Source: Lysobacteraceae bacterium (GTDB taxonomy: Bacteria > Pseudomonadota > Gammaproteobacteria > Xanthomonadales > Xanthomonadaceae). Taken from it: DNA of 64,000 nt. The notes under the pieces are model-generated. The model did not search any database and was not told where the DNA came from. It worked only from the letters and a program-made list of their open reading frames with translations. The translations under genes were made by a program, and so were the position numbers. The stretch lies in contig QBLY01000002.1 in the NCBI GenBank assembly GCA_003241895.1, forward strand, positions 1-64,000. Reading direction: 5' to 3'. Of this stretch, positions 56,029 through 64,000 are shown one piece after another (position 1 is the stretch's first letter; every line of letters begins with the position of its first letter).

Positions 56029-58218
56029 ATGACCACGCGCCTGCTGCCCCTCACCGCCGCCGTCCTCGCCGCCGCCCTGTCGGGCTGCGGCGGCAAGCCG
56101 GCCCCCGACGCGCAGGCGCCGGTTGCCGCGGCACCGGCCGCCCTGCCGTCGCTCGGCTCCCTGGCCGACGCACCGGTGGCGGCGAAGAAGCCGCACGACG
56201 TGGTCGCTCCGCACGGCGCCACCCGCAGCGACGAGTACTACTGGCTTCGCGACGACAAGCGCGAGGACCCGGAGATGCTCGCCTACCTCAACGCCGAGAA
56301 CGCCTACGCCGACACGGTGCTCAAGCCGCTGGAGGCGCTTGAGGAAACCGTCTACGCCGAGCTGATCGCCCGGATCAAGCAGGACGATTCCAGCGTGCCC
56401 TACCTCGAGGACGGCTACTGGTACTACACGCGCTTCGAGACCGGCAAGGAATACCCCGTCTACGCGCGCCGCAAGGGCACGATGGACGCGCCCGAGCAGG
56501 TGCTGTTCGAACTCAACCAGCTGGCGCAGGGCAAGAGCTTCTACCAGGTGGGCACCTTTGAGATCAGCCCCGACGACCAGTGGGTGGCCTACGCCGAGGA
56601 CGACGTCGGCCGCCGCCAGTACACGCTGCGCATCAAGAACATCGCCAGCGGCGAAGTGCTGCCCGACGTCATCACCGGCGTCTCGGCCAACCTGATGTGG
56701 GGCGACGACAGCCGCACGCTTTACTACGTCGAGAACGACCCGGTCACCCTGCTCACCAAGCGCGTCAAGGCGCACGTGGTGGGCACGGCCGTCGACCAGG
56801 ACAAGCTGGTCTACGAGGAGCAGGACGACACCTTCTCCATGGGCGTCCGCCGCACGCGTTCCGACGAGTACCTGTGCATCGGCGTCAGCAGCACCGTCTC
56901 GTCCGAGATGCGCTGCACGCCGGCGGCCAAGCCGGGCGAGTTCGCCGTGGTGGCGCCGCGCCAGCGCGATTTCGAGTATTCGGCCGACCATCTCGACGGT
57001 CGCTGGGTGATCACCACCAACTGGGACTCCAAGAACTTCCGCATCATGACCCTCGCCGACGGCCAGCCCTGGGGCGACCGCGGCCTGTGGAAGGAGCTGG
57101 TGGCGCATTCGCCCGACGTGTTCATCGAGGGCACCGAGCTGTTCAGGGGCTACATGGCCATCGCCGAGCGTTCGGGAGGCCTGGAGCGCGTGCGCGTGCG
57201 CATGGACGACGGCAAGGAGGAGTTCGTCAAGGCGGACGAAAGCGCTTACTCGATGGGGCTGGCCATGAACGCCGAGCCCGGCACCGACTGGCTGCGCTAC
57301 ACCTACACCTCGCTGGCCACGCCGGCCAGCACGTATGAAGTGAACGTGCGCACCAACGAGCGCCGCCTGCTGAAGGAACAGGAAGTGCCGGGCGGCTTCG
57401 ACAAGGCCAACTACGTCACCGATCGCCTGTGGGCGACCGCGCGCGACGGCACCCAGGTGCCGGTGTCGGTGCTGTACCGCAAGGGCTTCGAGAAGAACGG
57501 CAAGGCCGCGCTGTACCAGTATGCCTACGGTTCCTACGGCAGCAGCTCCGACCCGGGCTTCAATTCCAACGTGTTCAGCCTGGTGGATCGTGGCGCGGTT
57601 TACGCCGTGGCGCACATCCGCGGCGGCCAGGAAATGGGTCGCCAGTGGTACGAAGACGGCAAGATGTTCAACAAGGTCAACACCTTCACCGACTTCATCG
57701 ACGTCACCGATTTCCTGGTCAAGCAAGGCTATGCGGCGCCCGGCCGCGTGGCGGCGATGGGCGGCAGCGCCGGCGGCCTGCTGATGGGCGCGGTGGCCAA
57801 CCTGGCGCCGGAGAAATACCGGGCGATGGTGGCCCACGTGCCGTTCGTGGACGTGGTGACCACGATGCTCGACGAGACGATCCCGCTGACCACCGGCGAG
57901 TTCGATGAGTGGGGCAACCCCAAGGACAAGGCTTCCTACGATTACATGCTGTCGTACTCGCCCTACGACCAGGTGGCCGCCAAGGACTACCCGTCCATGC
58001 TGGTCACCACCGGCCTGTGGGATTCGCAGGTGCAGTACTACGAGCCGGCCAAGTGGGTGGCCCGCCTGCGCGCCACCAGGACCGACGGCAACCCGCTGCT
58101 GTTCCGCACCAACATGGAGGCCGGACACGGCGGCAAGTCCGGCCGCTTCCAGCGCTACCGCGAGCGGGCCGAAGAGTACGCCTTCGTGATCGAGCGCTTG
58201 GGCCTGGCCGCTCAGTGA
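56029..58218 (+). CDS. Lipoprotein S9 peptidase, oligopeptidase B-like
   Basis: A 729-residue peptidase of the oligopeptidase B (PtrB) type, cleaving after basic residues in known members. The lipobox LSGC near residue 22 predicts lipid anchoring, unlike the cytoplasmic E. coli PtrB. The nucleophile Ser580 is in MGGSAGGLLMGA; IRGGQEMGRQWYEDGK, then TTGLWDSQVQYYEPAKW and the His in MEAGHGGKSGRF complete the set. The N-terminus opens with the family motif HGATRSDEYYWLRDD. ATG 56029 lies four bases after the previous stop. Confidence 0.9.
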   Translation: MTTRLLPLTAAVLAAALSGCGGKPAPDAQAPVAAAPAALPSLGSLADAPVAAKKPHDVVAPHGATRSDEYYWLRDDKREDPEMLAYLNAENAYADTVLKPLEALEETVYAELIARIKQDDSSVPYLEDGYWYYTRFETGKEYPVYARRKGTMDAPEQVLFELNQLAQGKSFYQVGTFEISPDDQWVAYAEDDVGRRQYTLRIKNIASGEVLPDVITGVSANLMWGDDSRTLYYVENDPVTLLTKRVKAHVVGTAVDQDKLVYEEQDDTFSMGVRRTRSDEYLCIGVSSTVSSEMRCTPAAKPGEFAVVAPRQRDFEYSADHLDGRWVITTNWDSKNFRIMTLADGQPWGDRGLWKELVAHSPDVFIEGTELFRGYMAIAERSGGLERVRVRMDDGKEEFVKADESAYSMGLAMNAEPGTDWLRYTYTSLATPASTYEVNVRTNERRLLKEQEVPGGFDKANYVTDRLWATARDGTQVPVSVLYRKGFEKNGKAALYQYAYGSYGSSSDPGFNSNVFSLVDRGAVYAVAHIRGGQEMGRQWYEDGKMFNKVNTFTDFIDVTDFLVKQGYAAPGRVAAMGGSAGGLLMGAVANLAPEKYRAMVAHVPFVDVVTTMLDETIPLTTGEFDEWGNPKDKASYDYMLSYSPYDQVAAKDYPSMLVTTGLWDSQVQYYEPAKWVARLRATRTDGNPLLFRTNMEAGHGGKSGRFQRYRERAEEYAFVIERLGLAAQ

Positions 58219-58234
58219 GGTTGGGCGGGGCGGG

Positions 58235-58879
58235 CTACCAGCCCGCCTCATCGAGCAGGCGCTCGGTGGCCGCGTCGGCCGGCTTGGCCACCAGCCCGCC
58301 GCGCGGGCTGACGTAGACCTGGTAGGTGGCGCCATCGATCATTGGCAGGTAGGCGGCGCTGCCCCAGCGCGCCTCGGCAATCGGCAGGTCGGCCAGCCAG
58401 CGCTGCCGGAATTCCCAGAAGTCCCAGCCCTCGCGCAGGTCATGCACGCTGCGGTCGGCGGCAAGTTCCTGGGTGGGGTCGGCGTAGCGGCCCGACAGAC
58501 GTTCGAAGCGGTACACCGGCGCCAGGCCACCCAGCTGGGCCGGCAGGGTCCAGCGGATCACGCGGGCGTCGAGCTGCCATTGGTCGCCGAACAGGTCCAC
58601 GGTGCGGGCCGGCGCGTCGCCCAGGCGCAGCGTGGCCTGGAATCGCTGCGGCGCCAGGCCGCGCAGTGAAATCGTCGCGGCCGGCGTGTCTTCCAGCAGC
58701 CAGGCGTACTGGCGCAGCAGGCCGCCCAGGCCGGCCAGCCCCAGCGCCGCCAGCAGCAGCAAGGTGCCCAGCGTTCGCAGCAGCAGCTTGGTCGGCCCGC
58801 GCGTGCGGTACAGCCAGGCCCAGGTGCCCATCAGGAACAGCAGCGCCGCCAGCGCCCAGAGCCACATCGCAATCGTCAT
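58235..58879 (-). CDS. Membrane protein, function unknown
   Basis: A 214-residue protein with two N-terminal membrane helices (about 4-22, MWLWALAALLFLMGTWAWLY, and 33-53) and a mostly beta-rich remainder (about 60-214) rich in Arg/Asp/Trp, with EGWDFWEFRQRWLADLPIAEARWGSAAYLP near the end. Homologous xanthomonad proteins are annotated only as hypothetical or as efflux-related. The start at 58879 (MTIAMWLW) is chosen because further upstream the frame overlaps lptM and dapF. It is divergent from lptM. Confidence 0.7.
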   Translation of the reverse strand: MTIAMWLWALAALLFLMGTWAWLYRTRGPTKLLLRTLGTLLLLAALGLAGLGGLLRQYAWLLEDTPAATISLRGLAPQRFQATLRLGDAPARTVDLFGDQWQLDARVIRWTLPAQLGGLAPVYRFERLSGRYADPTQELAADRSVHDLREGWDFWEFRQRWLADLPIAEARWGSAAYLPMIDGATYQVYVSPRGGLVAKPADAATERLLDEAGW

Positions 58880-58912
58880 CACCCACCCATTCGCCAGGCC
58901 TGTGCCCCGGAC

Positions 58913-58918
58913 TATACT
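58913..58918 (+). promoter_or_regulatory. -10 element TATACT for lptM-dapF-DUF484-xerC
   Basis: TATACT ends six bases before the lptM ATG, predicting a leaderless message for the whole operon. The -35 region is unconvincing. Confidence 0.5.
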
Positions 58919-58924
58919 CGCGGC

Positions 58925-59047
58925 ATGAAGACCACCCGCCTGTGCCTGCTGCTGTTGAGCCTCGTCCTGGTCGCCGCCTGCGGCACCAAGGGCGATCTGG
59001 TGCTGCCCGACAAAGCCGAGAAGACCGAGCCGCCCGCCGGCCCATGA
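58925..59047 (+). CDS. lptM: LPS translocon maturation lipoprotein LptM (YifL-like)
   Basis: A 40-residue lipoprotein read directly from the sequence: MKTTRLCLLLLSLVLVAACGT. The lipobox VAAC gives lipidation at Cys19, and the mature part begins GTKGDLVLP, the LptM/YifL signature (CG.KGPLY.P type). LptM helps mature the LptD component of the LPS export machine. It overlaps dapF by four bases (ATGA), the same arrangement as upstream of lysA/dapF elsewhere. Confidence 0.85.
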   Translation: MKTTRLCLLLLSLVLVAACGTKGDLVLPDKAEKTEPPAGP

Positions 59048-59883
59048 ACAGCCTCCGCCTGCTGCACTTTTCAAAGATGCACGGCGCAGGCAACGACTTC
59101 GTGGTCATCGACCTGCGCGGCGGCCTGCTTGCGCCCGATGCGGCCCTGGTTGCAGCGCTGGGGGATCGCCACACCGGCATCGGCTTCGACCAGCTGCTCA
59201 CCGTCGAAGACGCCAATCGTCCCGACTGCGTTGTCCGCTACCGCATCTGGAACGCCGATGGCTCGGTGGCCCAGCAGTGCGGCAACGGCGCCCGCTGCGT
59301 CGCGGCCTGGCTGCGCCGCGACGGTACGGCCGCAGGGCGCCAGTTCCGGCTCGACAGCCCGGGCGGCCCGATCGACGTGGAATGCCGCGACGACGACAGC
59401 TATTGCCTGGACATGGGCCGCCCGGAGTTCCGGCCCGAGCGCATTCCTTTCGTCGCGCCGGCCGAGGCGCCGCACTACGCACTGGCCCTGGCCGGGGGCA
59501 CGGTGCACTTTGGCGCCGCCTCCATGGGCAACCCGCACGCGGTGATCGAAGTGGCCAGCGCCGCCGACGCGCCGGTGCACGCGCTGGGCCCGGCCCTACA
59601 GGCGCGGCCGGAGTTCCCGGACGGCGTGAACGTGGGCTTCGCCCAGGTGCTGGCGCCCGACCGCATCGCGCTGCGCGTGTACGAGCGCGGCGCCGGAGAA
59701 ACGCTCGCCTGCGGCAGCGGTGCCTGCGCCGCGGTAGCGGTGCTGGTGCGGCAGGGCCGGGTGGGTCGCCACGTTTTCGTCGAGCTGCCCGGCGGTACGC
59801 TCGAAATCAACTGGCCTGCCGACGACGGTCCGATCACGATGGCCGGCCCCGCCATTTTCGTGTTCGAGGGCGAATACGGCTGA
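59044..59883 (+). CDS. dapF: Diaminopimelate epimerase
   Basis: A 279-residue enzyme converting LL- to meso-diaminopimelate for lysine and cell-wall synthesis. The two catalytic cysteines are Cys79 in QQCGNGARC and Cys223 in ACGSGACA, each at the start of a conserved loop. KMHGAGNDFVVID near the N-terminus and GFDQLLTVE follow the family. The start at 59044 overlaps lptM; the longer open frame upstream is antisense to the neighbouring gene and is not coding. Confidence 0.96.
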   Translation: MNSLRLLHFSKMHGAGNDFVVIDLRGGLLAPDAALVAALGDRHTGIGFDQLLTVEDANRPDCVVRYRIWNADGSVAQQCGNGARCVAAWLRRDGTAAGRQFRLDSPGGPIDVECRDDDSYCLDMGRPEFRPERIPFVAPAEAPHYALALAGGTVHFGAASMGNPHAVIEVASAADAPVHALGPALQARPEFPDGVNVGFAQVLAPDRIALRVYERGAGETLACGSGACAAVAVLVRQGRVGRHVFVELPGGTLEINWPADDGPITMAGPAIFVFEGEYG

Positions 59884-59934
59884 GGCCGGCATAATGCCGG
59901 TACGCCGGCCCGAATTCCCGCTGCGGAGACCCCC

Positions 59935-60612
59935 ATGATCGAAGAGAAGAACGAGCGCCTGGGCGCCCACGAAGTGGCGACCTTCCTGCGCCGCCACCCC
60001 GCGTTCCTTGGCCAGTTCCCGGATCTGGCCCTGTCGCTGGTGGTACCCAAGGAAGAAGGCCAGGCCTCGTCGCTCGCCAGCTACCAGCTGGACGTGCTGC
60101 GCGACAAGAACCGCGAGCTCAACCGCCGCCTGAACGAACTGTTCGCCAACGCCCAGGAAAACGAGCGCCTGGCCGTACGCACGCACCAGCTGAGCCTGGC
60201 GCTGATGCGCGCCGGCAGCGCCGCCGACACCCTGCGGGCGATGGTGGCGGTGCTGGGCGAAGACTTCCACGGTGAAGTGGTGCGCGTGCTGTTGTTCAAG
60301 GCAGTGGACGGCCTGTCCGCCGACTGGCTGCAGGTGGTGCCGGAAGCCGATCCGGCGCTGGCGCCGTTCCGGGATTTCCTGGCCGGCAACGAGCCGCTGT
60401 GCGGCCGCCTCAACCAGGACAAGCTGGACCTGCTTTACGGCGAGGAAAAAGCCCGCGCGGCGTCCGCCGTGCTGTTGCCGCTTCCCGGCATCGGCATGCT
60501 CACGGTCGGCAGTGCCGACGCCAACCGGTTCTTCCCCGGCATGGGCACGCTGTTCCTGCGCCTGATGGCCGAATCGCTGGCCACCGGCCTGGGCCGCTAC
60601 CCGCAGGCCTGA
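59935..60612 (+). CDS. DUF484 family protein
   Basis: A 225-residue protein of the DUF484 (GAF-like) family, typically encoded between dapF and xerC as here. It has VATFLRRHPAFLGQFPDLALSL near 15, a long helical region (about 55-90, LRDKNRELNRRLNELFANAQENERLAVRT) and a GAF-like C-terminal half (about 95-225). CGGAG lies ten bases before ATG 59935. Function is unknown. It is four bases before xerC. Confidence 0.9.
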   Translation: MIEEKNERLGAHEVATFLRRHPAFLGQFPDLALSLVVPKEEGQASSLASYQLDVLRDKNRELNRRLNELFANAQENERLAVRTHQLSLALMRAGSAADTLRAMVAVLGEDFHGEVVRVLLFKAVDGLSADWLQVVPEADPALAPFRDFLAGNEPLCGRLNQDKLDLLYGEEKARAASAVLLPLPGIGMLTVGSADANRFFPGMGTLFLRLMAESLATGLGRYPQA

Positions 60613-60616
60613 CGCC

Positions 60617-61516
60617 GTGGCCGACGCCGGTCCGCTGCAGCCAGAGCTCGAGGAATTCCTCGGCTATCTGACGGTGGAGCGGCGGCTGTCGGCCAATACG
60701 CTGCAGGCCTACCGCCATGACCTGTCCGACCTGGCGGCGTGGATGCTGGGGCAGGGCGTGCAAAGCTGGGGCGCGCTGCGCCAGGAAACCCTGCGCAGCT
60801 ACGTCGCCGGCGTGCACCGCGGCGGCCTGTCGGGCAAAAGCCTGCAGCGTCGGCTGTCGGCGGTGCGCAGCTTCTACCGCCACTTCAACCGCAGCAACAC
60901 CGCCGAGCTCAATCCGGCGATGGGACTGCGCGCACCCAAGTCGGCGCGCAAGCTGCCGCAGGTGCTCGACGCCGACGAAATGACGCGCCTGGTGGAAGTG
61001 CCCACCGACGGTCCGCTGGGCCTGCGCGACCGGGCCATGCTGGAGCTGTTCTATTCGTCGGGCCTGCGCCTGTCCGAACTGTGCGGGCTGCGCTGGCGTT
61101 CGCTCGACCTGGCCGACGGCCTGGTGACGGTGACCGGCAAGGGCAACAAATCGCGCAGGGTGCCGGTGGGCAGCCATGCGCGCACCGCGCTGCAGGCCTG
61201 GCGCGATGAATCCAAGCCCGGCCTCGACACGCCGGTGTTCCCGGGGCGCGCGGGTGCGCCGATCAGTCCGCGCACGGTGCAGGTGCGGCTGCGCGCGCTG
61301 GCGCAGCAGCAGGGCCTGTTCAAGCGCGTGCATCCGCATCTGCTGCGCCACAGCTTCGCCAGCCACGTGCTGGAGTCCTCGGGCGACCTGCGCGGCGTGC
61401 AGGAACTGCTGGGCCACGCCGACATCGCCACCACGCAGATCTACACGCACCTGGACTTCCAGCATCTGGCGAAGGTTTACGACGCCGCGCACCCTCGCGC
61501 GCGCCGCAAGCCATGA
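60617..61516 (+). CDS. xerC: Tyrosine recombinase XerC
   Basis: A 299-residue site-specific recombinase that, with XerD, resolves chromosome dimers at dif. The catalytic set is Arg151 (SSGLRLSELC), Lys175, His241 and Arg244 (HPHLLRHSFASH), His267 (LGHADIATTQ) and nucleophile Tyr276. The N-terminal SAM-like core-binding domain (about 10-100) is present. Start is GTG at 60617, four bases after DUF484. Position in the dapF-DUF484-xerC unit supports XerC rather than XerD or a phage integrase. Confidence 0.94.
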   Translation: MADAGPLQPELEEFLGYLTVERRLSANTLQAYRHDLSDLAAWMLGQGVQSWGALRQETLRSYVAGVHRGGLSGKSLQRRLSAVRSFYRHFNRSNTAELNPAMGLRAPKSARKLPQVLDADEMTRLVEVPTDGPLGLRDRAMLELFYSSGLRLSELCGLRWRSLDLADGLVTVTGKGNKSRRVPVGSHARTALQAWRDESKPGLDTPVFPGRAGAPISPRTVQVRLRALAQQQGLFKRVHPHLLRHSFASHVLESSGDLRGVQELLGHADIATTQIYTHLDFQHLAKVYDAAHPRARRKP

Positions 61517-61616
61517 CCTGCCCAAGCGCTGAAAGCGCGTTGATTTCGAAGGGCGAGGCACTACACTAGGGCCGGACCTGTCCAACCTTGGCAGCTTGAG
61601 AACAGCGATCCCGACC

Positions 61617-62288
61617 ATGATCCTTACGCTCCCTGAATTGATTACCCCCGACGAGCTGGCGCTGATCAAGCGGCTGGTTTCCCGGGCCGAGTTCACCGAC
61701 GGCAAGGCCACGGCCAGCAAGCTGCTGCGCAAGTCCAAGAACAACCAGCAGATCCCTTCCCATCATCCGGTCATGACCGAGATCAACGCCGTGGTGATGC
61801 AGGCCCTCGGGCGCTGCGACACCTTCATGAGCGCGGCGCAGCCCCGGCGCGCGGCCTCGATGCTGGTCAGCCGCTATCGTCCGGGCATGGGCTATGGGCT
61901 ACACGTGGACGCGCCGATCATGGGCGAGCCCAACCATGTTCGCAGCGACGTTTCATTCACCCTGTTCCTGGACGAGCCCGATACCTACCAAGGTGGCGAG
62001 CTGGCGTTCGAGACCGGCAGTGGTGAAACCGCCTTCAAGCTGCCGGCCCGCTCGGCGATCTGCTACTCCACCGGGCAGTTGCACCGCGTCCGGCCGGTTG
62101 AACAGGGCGAACGCATGGCGGTCGTGGGCTGGGTGCAGAGCCTGGTGCGTGACCCTGCCATCCGCGAGCTGCTGCATGACATGTCGGTGGCCAGTGACCT
62201 GCTGGTCGGGCAAGAGGACGCGAGTCGCGCCCTGGAATTGATCAACAAGTCCTACTTCAACCTGCTGCGGCGTCACGCGGAACCGTAG
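61617..62288 (+). CDS. Fe(II)/2-oxoglutarate-dependent PKHD-type hydroxylase (YbiX/PiuC)
   Basis: A 223-residue cytoplasmic dioxygenase. The iron-binding triad is His/Asp in YGLHVDAPIMG and His in GQLHRVRPV, followed by the Arg that holds 2-oxoglutarate; LFLDEPDTYQGGEL and a small C-terminal domain (SVASDLLVGQEDASRALELINKSYFNLLRR) match PiuC/YbiX. The protein is thought to act with TonB-dependent siderophore receptors, but none is nearby. ATG 61617 (MILTLPELIT) is chosen over a TTG 21 bases upstream. It is 100 bases after xerC. Confidence 0.88.
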   Translation: MILTLPELITPDELALIKRLVSRAEFTDGKATASKLLRKSKNNQQIPSHHPVMTEINAVVMQALGRCDTFMSAAQPRRAASMLVSRYRPGMGYGLHVDAPIMGEPNHVRSDVSFTLFLDEPDTYQGGELAFETGSGETAFKLPARSAICYSTGQLHRVRPVEQGERMAVVGWVQSLVRDPAIRELLHDMSVASDLLVGQEDASRALELINKSYFNLLRRHAEP

Positions 62289-62357
62289 CGGCTGGCCTGC
62301 GCCGGGCGCGCTGCGTGGTGATTCACGTGGCCTTGATCAGGGCGACGGCGGCAACCT

Positions 62358-62363
62358 TATACT
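62358..62363 (+). promoter_or_regulatory. -10 element TATACT for the DUF885 gene
   Basis: TATACT six bases before an in-frame TTG (62370) and 30 bases before the GTG at 62394. It probably starts transcription of the DUF885 gene; -35 is weak. Confidence 0.4.
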
Positions 62364-62393
62364 CAGGCCTTGACTCATCGCCGAGACAAGACC

Positions 62394-64000
62394 GTGCCTG
62401 ATTGCACCCGCCCCCTTCCCCTCTCCCTGTGCATCGCCACTGCGCTGGCCACCCTGCTGATGGCTGGCTGTGTGTCTGCACCCGTGTCGTCCCCGTCATT
62501 GTCGGCGGCATCGGTATCGTCCCAGCCGGCGCGCCAGGCGGAATCGGTCACCGACTACTTCGCAAGCTTCACCGACCAATGGATGCGCCGGCAGCCGTCG
62601 GCGGCGACGGCGAGCCGCTATTTCGACGGCGCCGAACAGGACGCGATGGATCGCCAGATCACCCCGGAAACCGATGCTTTCGAGCAGGAAACCGTAGCGC
62701 TGGCACGGCAAGGGCTGGCGGGCTTGGCGGCGTTTGACCGCGCCAGCATCAGCGACACCGAGCGCGTTTCGGCCGAGCTGATGCGCTGGCAGCTGCAGAT
62801 GATCGTCGACGGTGAACGCCATGCGGGCACGCAGTTTCCGCTCAACCAGTTCCGCGGCGCCAACGTCAACCTGCCCAACCTGATGACCGTGATCCATCCC
62901 GTCGGCAGCGCGCGCGATGCCGAGAATTACCTCGCCAGGCTGCGCCTGTTCGACCCACGCATGAACGAGGCCACCCGGGCCGCGCGTGAACGCGCCGACC
63001 AGGGCATCCTGCCGCCGCGCTTCATCCTGCAGGCCACCATCGCGCAGATGCAGCAGTTCATCGCCCCTGAGCCGGCGTCCAACCCGCTGGTGACGACGTT
63101 GGGCGAGAAGCTCGCCAGCGTTGCGGCCGTCGATGCAGCGGCCCGCCAGCGGCTGCTGGATGAAGCGGCCCGGATCGTCCAGGCCAGTGTCTACCCTGCC
63201 TGGCGCACGGCCATCGCCGAACTGCAGGCCCAGCTGCCGCGTGCCACCGACGATGCGGGCTTGTGGCGCTTCGCGAACGGTGCGCAGGCCTATGCGCACC
63301 GACTGCGCCAGTTCACATCCACCGCGCTGAGCGCCGAGGACATCCACGCGATCGGCCTGTCCGAAGTGGCGCGCATCGAGACCGAGATGGACAGTATCCT
63401 GCGCTCGATCGGCCGCACCGAAGGCTCGGTGACGTCACGCATCGACCAGCTTCAGGCCGAACTGGCCTATCCCGACACCGACGCCGGCCGAAGCCAGATC
63501 ATGGCCGACATCGAAACCATGATTCGCGACGCCGAAGTGCGCGCCGACGCCCTGTTCGACATTCGACCCAAGAGCGCGGTGATCGCGCGGCCGTACCCGG
63601 AGTACCGCTGGGCCTCGGCGGCCGCCAGCTACACCGCGCCGCCGCTGGACGGTTCACGCCCGGGCGTCTACCAGATGCCGCTGCGCAAGGATCGCCTCAG
63701 CCGTTTCGGCCTGCGCACGCTGGTCTATCACGAGACGGTTCCGGGCCATCACTTCCAGGTTGCCCTTTCGGTTGAAAACAAGGCGGTGCCCGCCTTCCGG
63801 CAGGTGCGCGCGTTTGGCGGCATCTCGGCCTTCAGCGAGGGCTGGGCGCTGTATGCCGAGCGCATCGCGAAGGAAGAAAACTGGTACGAGGGCGACCCCG
63901 AAGGCCTGCTTGGCCAGCTTGACGCCGAGCTGTTCCGCGCACGTCGCCTGGTGGTCGACACCGGGCTGCACGCCAAGCGCTGGACGCGTCAGCAGGCCAT
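62394..64000 (+). CDS. DUF885 family lipoprotein, probable zinc peptidase (3' end cut by window)
   Basis: Incomplete: the frame stays open from GTG 62394 to the window end, 535 codons so far. A signal ending in MAGC predicts a lipoprotein, and the HETVPGHH zinc-binding motif (codons near 63730) with GISAFSEGWALYAERI marks the DUF885 family of M32/neutral-peptidase-like proteins. Two starts are possible: GTG 62394, or TTG 62370 six bases after a TATACT, which would give a more basic signal start (THRRDK). Substrate unknown. It follows the PKHD gene by 105 bases. Confidence 0.8.
   Translation, partial: MPDCTRPLPLSLCIATALATLLMAGCVSAPVSSPSLSAASVSSQPARQAESVTDYFASFTDQWMRRQPSAATASRYFDGAEQDAMDRQITPETDAFEQETVALARQGLAGLAAFDRASISDTERVSAELMRWQLQMIVDGERHAGTQFPLNQFRGANVNLPNLMTVIHPVGSARDAENYLARLRLFDPRMNEATRAARERADQGILPPRFILQATIAQMQQFIAPEPASNPLVTTLGEKLASVAAVDAAARQRLLDEAARIVQASVYPAWRTAIAELQAQLPRATDDAGLWRFANGAQAYAHRLRQFTSTALSAEDIHAIGLSEVARIETEMDSILRSIGRTEGSVTSRIDQLQAELAYPDTDAGRSQIMADIETMIRDAEVRADALFDIRPKSAVIARPYPEYRWASAAASYTAPPLDGSRPGVYQMPLRKDRLSRFGLRTLVYHETVPGHHFQVALSVENKAVPAFRQVRAFGGISAFSEGWALYAERIAKEENWYEGDPEGLLGQLDAELFRARRLVVDTGLHAKRWTRQQA

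Noticed and set aside
60617-61516. Phage or island integrase
   Set aside because: The dapF-DUF484 context and XerC-type motifs identify the chromosomal recombinase; no att repeats, tRNA or phage genes nearby.

Overview
The window is about 70% GC, has no mobile element or CRISPR array, and is almost fully packed with housekeeping genes. Gene content and order point to a gammaproteobacterium of the Xanthomonadales (Lysobacteraceae/Xanthomonadaceae). The supporting blocks are rhlB-ftsE-ftsX-rpoH, topA-smg-dprA-LysM next to def-fmt-rsmB, algZ-algR-hemC, a DUF3106 protein, DUF4124 and DUF3667 proteins, and a topoisomerase I with a Lys/Ala tail in place of zinc fingers. The genus cannot be fixed from the sequence alone.

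Layout. 1-10.1 kb: thioredoxin (minus strand), then rhlB, ftsEX, a double-receiver protein and ung on the plus strand, then rpoH behind a perfect CIRCE element and a sigma-E-like promoter, then priA-ndh on the minus strand. 10.1-10.5 kb: the only gene-free stretch over 300 bases, holding an inverted pair of perfect DnaA boxes. 10.5-22.3 kb: a membrane protein joining a sigma-factor-like region to DUF3106, a DUF3667 protein, a MATE pump, sppA, small envelope proteins, an SDR, a secreted amidohydrolase and topA. 22.4-30.6 kb: GYF/pilin-like protein, smg, dprA, a LysM protein, then def-fmt-rsmB and a GT83-type glycosyltransferase. 30.7-36.9 kb: trkA-trkH, two PH-domain membrane proteins, an LpxL-like acyltransferase and dtd. 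37.0-43.8 kb: rpoD, a CAU tRNA, a lipoprotein with a TonB C-terminal domain, a short hemP behind a Fur box, an esterase, and algZ-algR-hemC. 43.8-50.1 kb: a tight four-gene unit that I read as a cytoplasm-facing sulfite dehydrogenase (soeABC) with an SLC13 permease between soeA and soeB. 50.2-58.9 kb: a LolA-like periplasmic protein, a WYL regulator overlapping a patatin gene, a lipocalin and two S9 peptidases. 58.9-64.0 kb: lptM-dapF-DUF484-xerC, a PKHD hydroxylase and a DUF885 lipoprotein cut by the window end.

How the genes work together. Three gene groups concern global control or genome maintenance: rpoH with two apparent stress inputs, rpoD with inverted repeats at its promoter, and priA/topA/dprA/xerC for DNA processing. 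Envelope upkeep is covered by ftsEX, sppA, the LpxL-like enzyme, the lipocalin, lptM and dapF. Several genes appear to have a -10-like hexamer only 5-7 bases before the start codon, which suggests leaderless mRNAs. The points most worth follow-up are the dual control at rpoH, the DnaA-box palindrome beside priA, the sigma/DUF3106 fusion and the permease-containing soe unit.
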